Of a stretch of 64,000 nucleotides of DNA, positions 14,901 to 28,549 are shown in pieces (positions within the stretch are counted from its first letter, which is position 1; each line of letters opens with the position of its first letter). The DNA lies in NCBI RefSeq assembly GCF_002999335.1, contig NW_020312054.1:62001-126000 (forward strand). Direction: 5' to 3'. This DNA comes from Cyclospora cayetanensis (lineage: Eukaryota; Apicomplexa; Conoidasida; Eucoccidiorida; Eimeriidae). Both the position numbers and the translations under genes were made by a program. The notes below the pieces were generated by a model. It worked only from the letters and a program-made list of their open reading frames with translations, made no database searches and had not been told where the DNA came from.

Positions 14901-16511
14901 TGCTCTAGGGCATGCGTTTGGAAAGTGGTCAGTTGTTTCTAGCGCATGGAATCCGTATGCGAGGTTGGCCATAAGACTAGGGTGATTCTAGAAGGAGCAC
15001 ATCAGCTAGCATTTGCTGTCGCCTTGATGCCGAATCGATATGGAGGCTGGCAAACATTTGCGCACTGCATGGTTCAGGAAGTGCGCTCTTTGCATCCAAA
15101 GGTGTTGGGTGTAGAATGTGTTTTTTCCTGTAGCTAATGCATGTAGGCTGAGGCCAGTACCTAGCATCTGTGCTGCAGTGGGATGGCTGGCGCTGTCGTT
15201 ATATGCAGTTGCATGCGGGAGGAGTGGGGTGCACACTGCACTCGATGTGTGTTTCATTTGGATGCGCCGATATTATCTATTGCAGTGGCAGAAGCTGAAA
15301 GCGTCATGTGGAGTACGGAGCGGCATGCTTGTTCAGGCGAGCCTAAGCACCTTCGAGTGGGTTTAGTTCTTTTAATGTTTTGCTGTTGTACATAATGCAG
15401 CGTTTGCGCTGATGGTGCGCATTTGCGAATGCCAGTCTGCGTTGGCGATTTTCAGCAAGTGGGTTCTGGAAGCCATGTGCGGTTTGGTTGTGGGTGCAGC
15501 TAAACAGCAAATGTGTCATTGATGTTGTTTGGTACTACTGGGCTTTTACACTTGTGGTTCGGAGTGTTACTGTTGACTGGCAGGTGATTGTTGATTTAGC
15601 GGACTCCGGCAGGCCGTTGCTGAGTTGGTACTTTCTGTGGAAGCCAGTGGCAGACTGGTTCCTGTGCTCACATGTGCGTTGGTGTCGTCGTGTTGTATTG
15701 CATGTGCTGAAAGCAAGAATATCAATAGCAGCAAAAGAAATGCTTTTAAAAGTATGGGGCTATGCCCAATCGGTGCGCTGTCAGATATAGACGCTTGTCA
15801 CACGCCATGTGTTTGGAGAAGTGATCAGTTGTTTTAGCGTATGGAATACTTATGCGAGGTTGGCCATAAATCTAGAGTGGTTCTAGCACGAGCACATCGG
15901 CTAGCACTTGCTGTCGCTTCGATGCGGAATTGATTTTGAGGCTGATGAACATGTGCACGCTACATGACTCAGGAAGTGCGCTCTCTGCATCCAAAGGTGT
16001 GGGGTGTAGAATGTGTTTTTTTCTGTAGCTAATGCATGTGGGCTGAGGCCAGCACCTAGCTTCTGTGCTGCAGTAGGATAGCTAGCACTGTTGTTATGAA
16101 CAGCCGTATGACGAGTAGTAGGCTGCGCACGGCACTCGATGTGTGTTTCACTTGGATACTCTTATATTATCTCATGCAGTGTTCGAAGCTGAAAGCGACA
16201 ATTGTAGGATCTAGCAGCATCCTTCTTCAGGAGAGTTCCAGCACCTTCGAATGGCTGGCGTTCTTTGATGTTTCGCTGTTGTACATAATGCAGCGTTTGC
16301 GCTGATGGTGCTGACGTGCTAATGCCAGTCTGCGTTGGCGATGTCCAGCTAGTGGGTTGTGGAAGCCGTGTGCAGTTTGGGTGTGGGTGCAGCTAAGCAG
16401 CCAATGTGCCGTAGGTATTGTTTGGTATTAGTGGTCCTTCAGACGTGTGGTGCGGAGTGTTACTGTTGCCTCGCAGACGTTTGTGGGTTTAGGGGATTGC
16501 GGCAGGCCGTT

Positions 16512-16530
16512 GCAGAGTTGGCGTTGGCAG
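16512..16530 (+). repeat. 6-bp micro-duplication in satellite unit
   Basis: The usual gagttggcagg is expanded here to gagttggcgttggcagg, an extra copy of about six bases. It largely explains the 900-bp length of unit 16055-16954. It looks like replication slippage and is useful as a private marker. Confidence 0.75.
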
Positions 16531-19360
16531 GTTCTGTGGAAGCCAGTGGCAGTACGGTTCCTGTGCTTAAATATGAGCCGGCGTAGTAGTGTGGTATTGC
16601 ATGTGCTTAAAGCCACAATATCAACAGCAGCAATAGAACCGCTTATGTGAGTATGGGGCTATGCTGAATTGGTGCTTTGTAAGATGTGGAGGCTTTTTCC
16701 ATGGCATGTGTTTGGAAAAGTGGTGAGAAGTTTATGGCGTATGGAATCCCTATGGGAGGTTGGCCATAAGACTAGGGTGATTCTAGGAGGAGCACATCGG
16801 CTAGAACTTGCCTTCCCTCTGATGCGGAATTGATTTGGAGGCTGGCAAACATTTGCACGTTGAATGGTTCAGGCAGTGCGCTCTCTGCATCCAAAGGTGT
16901 TGGGTGTGGAATGTGCTTTTTGCTGTAGCTAATGCATGTAGGCTGAGGCCAGTACCTAGCTTCTGTGCTGCAGCGGGACCGCGAGCACTGTTATTATGTG
17001 CATTGGCAGGGGTAGGAGAAGGCTGCGCACTGCACTCGATGTGTGTTTCCCTTTGAGGATCATATATTATCTATTGCAGTGGCCGAAGCTGAAAGCGACA
17101 GTTGGAGGACCGAGCAGCGTCCTTGTTCAGGAGAGCCTAAGCACCTTCGAGTGGCTTTAGTTCTTTGATGTTTCGCTGGTGTACATAATGGAGCGTTTGC
17201 GCGCATGGTGCGCATTTGCTAATGCCGGTCTGCGTTGGCGATTTTCAGAAAGTGGGTTGTGGAGGCCATTTGCAGTTTGGGTGTGGGTGCGGCTAAGCAG
17301 TCAATGTGTCGTAGGTGCTGCTTGGTACTACTGGTGCTTTAGATTGTGACGCAGAGTGTTACTGTTGCCTCACAGGCGTTTGTGCGTTTAGGGGACTCGG
17401 CAGGACGATGCTGATTTGGCAGGTTCTGTGGGAGCCAGTGGCAGTACGGTTCCTGTGCTAAAATCTGCGTTGGTGTTGTTATGTCTTTTTGCATGTGATT
17501 GAAGCCACAATGTCAATAGCGCTAATAGATCCACTTAGAGGGGTGTAGGGCTATACGAAAGTCGTTGTTTTTAAGGTGAAGAAGCTTATTTCATGGCATG
17601 CGGATGGAGAAGTGGTTAGCTAATTCCAGTGTATGGAATCCGTATGCGAGCTTGGCCATAAGACTAGAGTGATTCTAGGAGGAGCACATCAACTAGCATT
17701 TGCTGTCGCTTTGATGTGGAATTGATTTGGCGGCTGGAAAACACTTGAGCGCTGCATGGATCAGGCAGTGCGCTCTTTGCATCCAAAGCTGTGGGGTGTA
17801 TAATGTGTTTTTTGCTGTAGCTAATGCACGTGGGCTCAGGCCAGCACCTAGCTTCTGTGCTGCAGTGGGATGGCTAGCACTGTTGTTATGTGGAGTTACA
17901 CGGGGAGGAGTAGACTGCGTACTGCATTCGATATGTGTTTCACTTGGATGCACCGATACTATCTACTGCAGTGGCCGAAGCTGAAAGCGACACTTGGAGG
18001 ACCGAGCAGCATCCTTGTTTAGGGAATTCTAAGCATTTTTGAGTGGCTGGAGTTCTGTGATGTTTCGCTGTTGTCCATAATGCAGCTTTTGCGCTGATGT
18101 TGCGCATTTGCTACTGCCAGTCTGAGTTGGCGTTTTTCAGCAAGTGAGTTGTGGAGGCCATGTGCGGTTTGCTTGTGGGTGCGGCTAATCAGCCAATGTG
18201 TCGTAGGTGTTGGTTGCTACCGCTGGTGCTTTAGACCTGTGATGCGGAGTGTTACTGTTGCCTCGCAGGTGTTTGTGGGTTTAGCGGACTCGGCAGGACG
18301 ATGTTGAGTTGGCAGGTCCTGTGGAATCCAGTGGCAGTACGGTTCCTGTGCTAAAATCTGCATTGGTGTGGTCGTGTCGTATTGCAGGTGCTCAAAGCAA
18401 CAGTGTGAATAGCAGTAATAGAACGACTTATTTGAGTTTGGCACTATGCCCGATTGGTGCTTCTTATGATGTGGAGTTGTGTTTGATGGCATGTGTTTGG
18501 AGAAGTCCTCAGTTGTTTCCAGCGTATGGAATGCTTATGCGAGGTTTTCCATGAGACTAGGGTGATTGTAGGAGGAGCGCATCGGCTAGCATTTGTTGTC
18601 GCTTTGATACTGAATTGATATGGAGGCTGGCAAACATTTGCACGCTGCATGATTTAGGCAGTGCGCTCTCTGCATCCAAAGTTGTGGGGTGCAGATTACG
18701 TTTTTTGCTGTAGCTAATGCATGTAGGCTCAGGTCAGCACTTAGCTTCTGTGCTGCAGTGGGATGGCTAGCACTGATGTTATGTGCAGCTGCACGCGGAG
18801 GAGCAGGCTGCGCACTGCACTCGATATGTGTTTCACTTGGATGCTCAGGCATTATCGATTGGAGTGGGTGAATCTGAAAGGGACAATTGTAGGACCGAGC
18901 GGCATCCTTGTTTAGGAGAGCCTAAGCATCTTCGAGTGGCTTTAGTTCTTAGATGTTTTGCTGTTGTACATGTTGCAGCGTTTGTGCTGATGGTGCGCAT
19001 TTGCTAGTGTTCGTCGTTGTTGGCGATTTTCAGAAAGTGAGTTGCGGAGGCCATGTGCAGTTTGGGTGTGCGTGCAGGTAAGCAGTCAATGTGTCGTAGG
19101 TGTTGTTTGGCACCGCTGGTCCTTTACACTTGTGGTTCGGAGTGTTACTGTTGACGTGCAGGCGTTTGTGCGTTTAGGGGACTGCAGCAGGCAAATGCTC
19201 AGTAGCCAGGTGGTGTGGAAGCCAGTGGCAGTCTGGTTCCTGTGCTTAAATCTGCGTTGGTGTCGTTATATCGTATTGCATGTCCTCAAAGCAACAATAT
19301 CAATAGCAGCAATAGAATAGCTTAGGTGATTATGCAGCTATGCCGAATTGGTGTTTTGGA

Positions 19361-22300
19361 AGATGCAGAGGCTTGGTCCATGGCATATGTTTCGAGAAGT
19401 GGTGAGTTGGTTCTAGCGCATGTTGTCCTTATCGGCGGTTGGCCATAAAACGAGTGGTTCTAGCAAGAGCACATCAGCTAGCATTTTCTGTCGCTTTGAT
19501 GTGGAATTGATCTGGAGGCTGGCAAACATTTGCACGCTGCACGACTCAGGCAGTGCGCCCTTTGCATCCAAAGGTGTGGGGTGCAGAATGTGTTTTTTCC
19601 TGCAGCTAATGCATGTAGGCTGAGGCCAGCACCTAGCTCCTGTGCTGCAGTGGGATGGCTAGCACTGATGTTATGTGCAGTTACCCGAGGAGGAGCAGGC
19701 TGCGCACTGCACTCGATGCGTGTTTCACTTGGATGCTCAGGCATCATCTATTGCAGTGGCCGAATCTGAAAGCGACGATTAGAGACCCGAGCGGCATCCT
19801 TGTCCAGGGGAGCCTAGGCAACTTCCAGTGGCTATGGTTCTTTGATTTTTTGCTGTTGTATATAATGGAGCATTTGCCCTGATGGTGCGCATTTGTGAAT
19901 GCCGATCTGTGTTGACGATTTTCAGGAAGTGGGTTGTGCGAGCGATTTGCGGTTTGGTTGTGGGTGCGGGTAAGCAGTCAATGTGTCGTAGGTGTTTTTT
20001 GGCACCGCTGGTCCTTTACGCTTGTGGTTCGGAGTGTTACTGTTGACTTGCAGGCGTTTGTGCATTTAAAGAAATCCGGCAGGCCGTTGCTGAGTTGGCG
20101 GGTCCTCTGGATGCCAGTGTCACTACCGCTCCTGTGCTGTAATCTGCATCGGTGTCGTCGTGTCGTATTGCATGTGCTAAAAGAGTCAATTGCCATAGGA
20201 CGACAGAACCGCTTGGGTGAGTGTGGGGCTATGCCCAGTTGGCGGTTTGAGGGATGTGGCTGCTAGTTTTATGCCATGTGTCTGGGGATGTGGTCAGCTG
20301 TTTCTACCGTATGGAATGCTTATGCGAGCTTGTTCATCAGACCAGAGTGGTTCTAGCACGAACACATCAGCTAGCACTTGCTGTCGCTTCGATGCGGAAT
20401 TGATTTGGAGGCTGGCAAACATGAGCACGCTGCATGGTTCAGGCAGTGCGCTCTCTGCATCCAAAGGTGTGGGGTATAGATTGTGTTTTTTGCTGTAGCT
20501 AATCCATGTAGGCTGAGGCCAGCACCTAGCTTCTGTGCTGCAGTGGGATGGCTAGCACTGTTGTTATGTGCAGTGGCATGCGGAGGAGTAGGCTGCGCAC
20601 TGCATTCGATGTGTGCTTTCCTTGGAGGATCATATATTATCGATTGGTGTGGGCGAATCTGAAAGGGACAATTGTAGGACCGAGCAGTATCCTAGTTCAA
20701 GAGGGCATAAACACCTTGCAGTGGCTTTAGCTCTCTGATATTTTGCTGTTGCACTTAATGCATCGTTTGCGCTGATGGTGCGCATTTGCTAATGCCGATC
20801 TGCGTTGGCGATATTTAGAAAGTGGGTTGTGGAGGCCATGTGCGGTTTGGGTGTGGGTGTGGCTAAGCAGTCAATGTGTCGTAGCTGTTGTTTGGTACTA
20901 CTGTTCCTTTAGACGTGTGGTGCGGAGTGTTGCTGGAGACTCGTAGGTGTTTGTGCGTTTAGGGGACTGTGGCAGGACGATGTTGAGTTGGCTGGTGCTG
21001 TGGAAGCCAGTGGCAGTCTGGTTCCTGTGCATAAATCTGCGTTGGCGTGGTCGTGTCGTATTGCATGTAGTCAACGCAACAATGTCAATAGCAACAATAG
21101 CATCGCTTATGTGAGTTTGGGGCTATGCCCAATTGGTGCTTTCTAGGAGGTGCAGGTTTGCTCCATGGCAGCTGTTTGGAGGTGCTCAGTTATTTCCAGC
21201 CTATGCAGTCTCTTTGCGCGGTGGCGCAGAAGCCTACAGCCATTCTAGCAGCAGCACATCAGCTAGCACTTGCTGTCGCTTCGATGCGGAATTGATTTGG
21301 AGGCTGGCAAACATGAGCACGCTGCATGGTTCAGGCAGTGCGCTCTCTGCATCCAAAGGTGTGGGGTGTAGAATGTGTTTTTTGCTGTAGCTAATCCATG
21401 TAGGCTGAGGCCAGCACCTAGCTTCTGTGCTGCAGTGGGATGGCTAGCACTGTTGTTATGTGCAGTGGAATGCGGAGGAGTAGGCTGCGCACTGCATTCG
21501 ATGTGTATTTCCCTTGGAGGATCATATATTATCGGAGTGGGCGAATCTGAAAGGGACAATTGTAGGACCGAGCAGTATCCTAGTTCGAGAGGGCATAAAC
21601 ACCTTGCAGTGGCTTTAGCTCTCTGATATTTTGCTGTTGCACTTAATGCATCGTTTGCACTGATGGTGCGCATTTGCTAATGCCGATCTGCGTTGGCGAT
21701 TTTTAGGAAGTGGGTTGTGGAGGCCATGTGCGGTTTGGGTGTGGGTGTGGCTAAGCAGTCAATGTGTCGTAGCTGTTGTTTGGTACTACTGTTCCTTTAG
21801 ACGTGTGGTGCGGAGTGTTGCTGGAGACTCGTAGGTGTTTGTGCGTTTAGGGGACTGTGGCAGGACGATGTTGAGTTGGCTGGTGCTGTGGAAGCCAGTG
21901 GCAGTCTGGTTCCTGTGCATAAATCTGCGTTGGCGTGGTCGTGTCGTATTGCATGTAGTCAACGCAACAATGTCAATAGCAACAATAGCATCGCTTATGT
22001 GAGTTTGGGGCTATGCCCAATTGGTGCTTTCTAGGAGGTGCAGGTTTGCTCCATGGCAGCTGTTTGGAGGTGCTCAGTTATTTCCAGCCTATGCAGTCTC
22101 TTTGCGCGGTGGCGCAGAAGCCTACAGCCATTCTAGCAGCAGCACATCAGCTAGCACTTGCTGTCGCTTCGATGCGGAATTGATTTGGAGGCTGGCAAAC
22201 ATGAGCACGCTGCATGGTTCAGGCAGTGCGCTCTCTGCATCCAAAGGTGTGGGGTGTAGAATGTGTTTTTTGCTGTAGCTAATCCATGTAGGCTGAGGCC

Positions 22301-23231
22301 AGCACCTAGCTTCTGTGCTGCAGTGGGATGGCTAGCACTGTTGTTATGTGCAGTGGAATGCGGAGGAGTAGGCTGCGCACTGCATTCGATGTGTATTTTC
22401 CTTGGAGGATCATATATTATCGATTGGAGTGGGCGAATCTGAAAGGGACAATTGTAGGTCCGAGCAGCATCCTTGTTCGAGAGGGCATAAACACCTTGCA
22501 GTGGCTTTAGCTCTCTGATATTTTGCTGTTGTGCATAATGCATCGTTTGCGCTGATGGTGCGCATTTACTAATGTCGATCTGCGTTGACGGTTTTCAGGA
22601 AGTGGGTTGTGGAGGCCATGTGCGGTTTGGGTGTGGGTGCGGCTAAGCAGCCAATGTGTCGTAGCTGTTGTTTGGTACTACTGTTCCTTTAGACGTGTGG
22701 TTCGGAGTGTTACTGTTGCATCGCAGACGTTTGTGTGTTTGCGGGACTCGGCAGGACGATGTTGAGTTGGCAGGTGCTGTGGGAGCCAGTGTCACTACGG
22801 CTCCTGTGCTTAAATCTGTGATGGAGTGGTCGTGTTGTATTGCATGTCCTCAAAGCAACAATATCAATAGCAGCAATAGAACCGCTTATGTGAGTATGGG
22901 CATAAGCCTAATTGCTTATCTATAAGATGCAGAGGCTTGGTCCATGGCATATGTTTCGAGAAGTGGTGAGTTGGTTCTAGCGCATGGAGTCCTTATCGGC
23001 GGTTGGCCATAAAACGAGTGGTTCTAGCAAGAGCACATCAGCTAGCATTTTCTGTCGCTTTGATGTGGAATTGATCTGGAGGCTGGCAAACATTTGCACG
23101 CTGCACGACTCAGGCAGTGCGCCCTTTGCATCCAAAGGTGTGGGGTGCAGAATGTGTTTTTTCCTGCAGCTAATGCATGTAGGCTGAGGCCAGCACCTAG
23201 CTCCTGTGCTGCAGTGGGATGGCTAGCACTG
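19361..23231 (+). repeat. Shared block four units apart (3,564-bp offset)
   Basis: Bases 19361-19667 match 22925-23231 with only two differences that I can see (near 19424). Both carry a rare variant set: tggtccatggcatatgtttc, a ccttatcggcggttggcc stretch, and ccataaaacgagtgg with a small deletion. The intervening units do not carry this set. The offset equals four units, so an exchange or conversion copied this haplotype over about 3.6 kb. Confidence 0.88.
20820..22398 (+). repeat. Exact one-unit duplication (888-bp offset)
   Basis: Bases 20820-21510 equal 21708-22398 (691 bp, offset 888). They share unusual variants such as ctaatccatgtaggctgagg and the gcgcggtggcgcagaagcct stretch. The flanking differences are a/g at 20819 versus 21707 and c/t at 21511 versus 22399. 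The remaining part of the two units is also very similar, but a 4-bp length difference lies near 21535. Confidence 0.92.
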
Positions 23232-26200
23232 TTGTTATGTGCAGTTACCCGCGGAGGAGCAGGCTGCGCAGTGCACTTGATGTGTGTTTCACTTGGATGC
23301 TCATATATTATCTATTGCAGTGGCCGAATCTGAAAGCGACAATCGGAGGACCGAGCGGAACCCTTCTTCAGGAGAGTTCAAGCACCTTTGAGTGGCTGTA
23401 GTTCTTTGATGTTTTGCTGTTGCACTTAATGCAGTGTTTGCGCGCATGGTGCGCATTTCTAATGCCGGTCTGTGTTGACGATTTTCAGCGAGTGGGTTGC
23501 GGAGGTCATGTGCGGTTTGGGTGTCGGTGTGGCTAAGCATCCGATGTGTCGTAGGTGTAGTTTGGTACTACTGGTCCTTTAGACGTGTGTTGCGTAGTTT
23601 TGCTGGACACTAGCAGGCGTTAGTGCGTTGAGGGCACTGCGGCAGGACGACGTTGAGATGGCAGGTCCTCTGGAAGCCAGCGGCAGTACGGTTCGTGTAC
23701 ATACATCTGCGTTGGTGTCGTCGTGTCGTATTGCATGTGCTCAAAGCAACAATGTCAAAAGCAGCAATAGAACCGCTTGTGTGAGTATGCGGCTATGCCC
23801 AATTTGGTTGCTTGTAAAATTGAAGGTTTGCTCCTGGGAGCTGTATGGAGAAGTGGTGAGCTGTTTCCACCGTATGGAATCCGTATACCAGCTTGGCCAT
23901 AAGGCTACAGTGGTTCTAGCACGAGCACATCAGCTAGCACTTGCTGTCGCTTCGATGCACAATTGATTTGGAGGTTGGCAAGAATTCGCACGCACGCTGC
24001 ATGATCCAGGCAGTACGCTCTTTGCATCCAAAGGTGTGAGGTGTAGAATGTGTTTTTCCTGTAGCAAATGCATGTAGGCTGAGGCCAGCACCTAGCTTCT
24101 GTGTTGCAGTGCGATGGCTAGCACTGCTGTTATGTGCAGCGAGACGAGGAGGAGTAGGCTGTGCACTGCACGTTCTGCGTGTTTGACTTGGAGGATCATA
24201 TATTAACCGTTGCAGTGGCAGAATCTGAAAGCACAATTGGAGGGCCGAGGAGCATCCTTGTTCAGGACGGGCTAAGCACATTCGAGTGGCTTGAGCTCTC
24301 TGACGTTTCGCTGTTGTACATAATGGAGCGTTTGCGCGCATGGTGCGCATTTGCTATTGCCAATCTGCGTTGGCGATTTTCAGAAAGTGGGTTGTGGAGG
24401 CCTTGTGCGGTTGGGGTGTGGGTGCGGCTAAGCAGCCAATGTATCTTAGGTGTTGTTCGGTACTACTGATCCTTTAGACGTGTGGTTCGGAGTGTTACTG
24501 TTGGACACTCGCAGGCGTTTGTGCGTTGAGGGGACTCCGGCAGGACGATGCTCAGTAGCCAGGTGCTGTGGAAGCCAGTGGCAGTCCGGCTCCTGCGCAT
24601 AAATCTGCGTTGGTGTTGTCGTGTCGGATTGCATGTAGTCAACGCCACAATGTCAATAGCAGCAATAGAACCGCTTATGTGAGTATGGGCATAAGCCTAA
24701 TTGCTTATCTGTAAGATGTAGAGGTGTTGTTTTGTCGCAAGGGTTCGGAGAAGTGGTGAGGCGTTTCCAGCGTATGGAATCGTTATGAACGTGTGGCCAT
24801 AAGTCTAGAGTGGTTCTAGCACGAGCACATCAACAAGCACTTGCTGTCGCTTCGATGTGGAATTGATGCGGAGGGTGGCAAACATTTGCACGCTGCATGA
24901 CTCAGGCAGTGCGCTCTTTGCATCCAAAGGTGTGAGGTGTAGATTGTGTTTTTTGCTGCAGCTAATGCATGTAGGCTGAGGCCAGCACCTAGCTCCTGTG
25001 CTGCAGTGGGATGGCTAGCACTGTTGTTATGTGCAGTTACCCGCGGAGGAGCAGGCTGCGCAGTGCACTTGATGTGTGTTTCACTTGGATGCTCATATAT
25101 TATCTATTGCAGTGGGCGAATCTGAAAGCGACAATTGGAGGACCGAGCGGCATACTTGTTTAGGAGAGTTCAAGCACCTTTGAGTGGCTGTAGTTCTTTG
25201 ATGTTTTGCTGTTGTACATAATGCAGCGTTTGCGCTGATGGTGCGCATTTGTGAATGCCGGTCTGTGTTGGCGATGTCCAGCTTGTGGGTTTTGGAAGCC
25301 ATGTGCGGTTTGGTTGTGGGTGCGGCTAAGCATCCGACGTGTCGTAGGTTTTGTTTGGTACTACTGGTCCTTTAGACGTGTGGTTCGGAGTGTTACTGTT
25401 GACATGCAGGCGTTTGTGCGCTTAGGGGACTGAAGCAGGCCGTTGCTGAGTTGGCAGGTGCTGTGGAAGCCAGGGGCGTTCTGGCTACTGTGCGTATATC
25501 TGTGTTGGTGTCATCGTATCGTATTGCATGTGCTCAAAGCAACAATGTCAATAAAAGCAAGAGAGCCGCTTATGCGAGTATGCGGCTATGCCCAATTGGT
25601 GCTGTGTATGATGTAGAGGTTTGTTCCATGACTCGTGCATAAAGAAGTGCTGAGGCGTTTCCGGCGTATGGAATGCCTATGCGAGGTTGGCCATAAGACT
25701 AGAGTGATTCTAGCAGCAGCACATCAGCTAGGCTTTACCGTCGCTTCGATGCGGAATTGATGTGGAGGCTGGCAAACATTTGCACGCTGCATGACTCAGG
25801 CAGTGCGCTCTCTGCATCCAAAGGTGTGGAGTGTAGAATGTGTTTTTTCCTGTTGCTAATCCATGTAGGCTCAGGCCAGCACCTAGCTTCTGTGCTGCAG
25901 TGGGATGGCTAACACTGTTGTTATGTGCAGCGGCACGCGGAGGAGTAGGCTGCGCACTGCATTCGATGTGTATTTCCCTTGGAGGATCATATATTATCGG
26001 TTGGAGTGGGCGAATCTGAAAGCGACAATTGTAGGACCGAGCAGCATCCTTGTTCAAGAGGGCATAAACACCTTGCAGTGGCTTTAGCTCTCTGATGTTT
26101 CGCTGTTGTATATAATGGAGCCCTTGCGCTGATGGTGCGCATTTGCTAATGCCGATCTGCTTTGACGGTTTTCAGGAAGTGGGTTGTGGAGGCCATGTGC

Positions 26201-27825
26201 GGTTTGGGTGTGGGTTCGGCTAAGCAGTCAATGTGTCGTAGCTGTTGTTTGGCACCGCTGGTCCTTTACACTTGTGGTTCGGAGTCTTACTGTTGCATCG
26301 CAGACGTTTGTGTGTTTGCGGGACTCGGCAGGACGATGTTGAGTTGGCAGGTGCTGTGGGAGCCAGTGTCACTACGGCTCCTGCGCTTAAATCTGTGATG
26401 GAGTGGTCGTGTTGTATTGCATGTCCTCAAAGCAACAATATCAATAGCAGCAATAGAACCGCTTATGTGAGTATGGGGCTATGCCCAATTGGTGCTCTGT
26501 CAGGTTTAGAGGCTTCTTTTGCGGCAAGGGTTCGGAGAAATGGTGAGTTGTTTCCAGCGTATGGAATCCGTATGCAAGGTTGGCCATAAGAATAGGGTGG
26601 TTCTAGGAGGAGCACATCAACTAGCACTTGCTGTCGCTTCGATGCGGAATTGATTTGGAGGCTGGCAAACATTTGCACGCTGCACGACTCAGGCAGTGCG
26701 TTCTTTGCATCCAAAGGTGTGAGGTGTAGGATGTGTTTTTTGCTGTAGCTAGTGCATGTAGGCTGAGGCCAGCACCTAGCTTCTGTGCTGCAGTAAGATG
26801 CCTAGCAGTGATGTTATATGTAGTTAAACGGGCAGAAAGAGGCTGTGCACTGCACGTTCTGTGCGTTTAACATGGATGCTCATATATTATCTATAGCAGT
26901 GGCCGAAGCTGAAAGCGACAATTGCAGAATCGAGCGACATCCATGTTCAGGAGGGCGTGAGCAGCATCGAGTGAGGGTTCTTTGATGTTTCGCTGTTATA
27001 CGTAATGCAGCGTTTGCACTGATGGTGCGCATTTGCTAATGCCGGTCTGCGTTGGCGATGTCCAGCTTGTGGGTTGTGGAGGCCATGTGTGCTTTGGTTG
27101 TGGGTGCGGCTAAGCAGCCAATGTGTCTTAGGTGTAGTTTGGTACCCATGGTCCTTTGCACTTGTGGTGCGGAGTATTGCTCGAGTCCATCAGGCGTTTG
27201 TGCGTTTAGGGGATTCCGGCAGGACGATGCTGAGTTGGCAGGTGCTGCGGAAGCTAGCGGCAGTACGGTTTCTGTGCATACATCTGTGCTGCAGTCGTTG
27301 TGTCGCATTGCATGTGCTCAAAGCCCCATCTTAATACCGGCATTAACCCGCTTATGAGCGTATGATGCTATGCCGGACTGGTGCATCAAATGATGTAGAG
27401 GTTTGTTTCATGCTATGCGTTTGGAGAAGTGGTCAGCTGTTTCCAGCGTATAGAATCCTTATGCGAACTTGGCTACAAGACTAGAGTGGTTCTAGCACGA
27501 GCACGTCAGCTAGCACTTGCTGTCGCTCTGATGCGGAATTGATTTGGAGGCTGGCAAACATTTGCCCGCTGCATGACTCAGGAAGTACGCTCTTTGCATC
27601 CAAAGGTGGGGGGTGTAGATTGTACTTTTTGCTGTAGCAAATGCATGTAGGCTGAGGCCAGCACTTAGCTTCTGTGTTGCAGTGGGATGGCTAGCACTGT
27701 TGTTATATGCAGTTGCACGGGAGGCAGTAGGCTGCGGACTGCACTTTCTGTGTGTTTTATTTGGATGCGCATATATTATCTATTGCAGTGGACGAATCTG
27801 AAAGCACAATGGGAGAATCGCGACA

Positions 27826-27842
27826 TATCCTTGTTAAGGATA
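27826..27842. repeat. Perfect palindrome in satellite variant
   Basis: TATCCTT-GTT-AAGGATA: two 7-bp arms around a 3-base loop. It lies where most units have the unrelated gcatccttgttcaggagagc sequence. Confidence 0.9.
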
Positions 27843-28549
27843 AGCACCTTCCAGTGGCTTTAGCTATCTGATGTTTTGCTGTTGTACATAATGCAGCGTT
27901 TGCATTGATGTTGCACATTTGCTCATGCCAGTCTGCGTTGACGCTTTTCAGAAAGTGGGTTGTGGAGGCCATGTGCGGTTTTGGGTGTGGGTGTAGACAA
28001 CCAGCCAATGTGTCGTAGGTGTTGTTTGGTACCACTGATCCTTTAGACGTGTGGTGCGGAGTGTTACGGAAGACTCGTAGGCGGTTGTGCATGTAGGAGA
28101 CTCTCGCAGGACGATGTTGAGTTGACAGGTCCTCTGGAAGCCAGCGGCAGACTGGCACCTGTGCTTAAATCTGCGTTGGCGTCGTCGCGTCATATTGCAT
28201 CTGGTCAAAAAACAATGTGAATAGCAGCAATAGAACCATTTATGATAGTATGGGTCTATGCCGAATCGCTGCTTCATACAGCGTCGGGTTTTGTGTGCTT
28301 CCATTTGTTTGGATGTGGTCAGTTGTTTCCAGCGTATAGAATCCTTATGCGAGCTTGGCCATAAGACTACAGTGGTTCTAGCACGAGCACATCAGCTACC
28401 ACTTGCTGTCGCTCTGATGCGGAATTGATTTCGAGGCTGGCAAACATGAGCACGCTGCATGATTTAGGCAGTACGCTCTTTGCATCCAAAGCCGTGGAGT
28501 GTAGATTGTGTTTTTTGCTGTAGCTAATGCATGTAGGCTAAGGCCAGCA

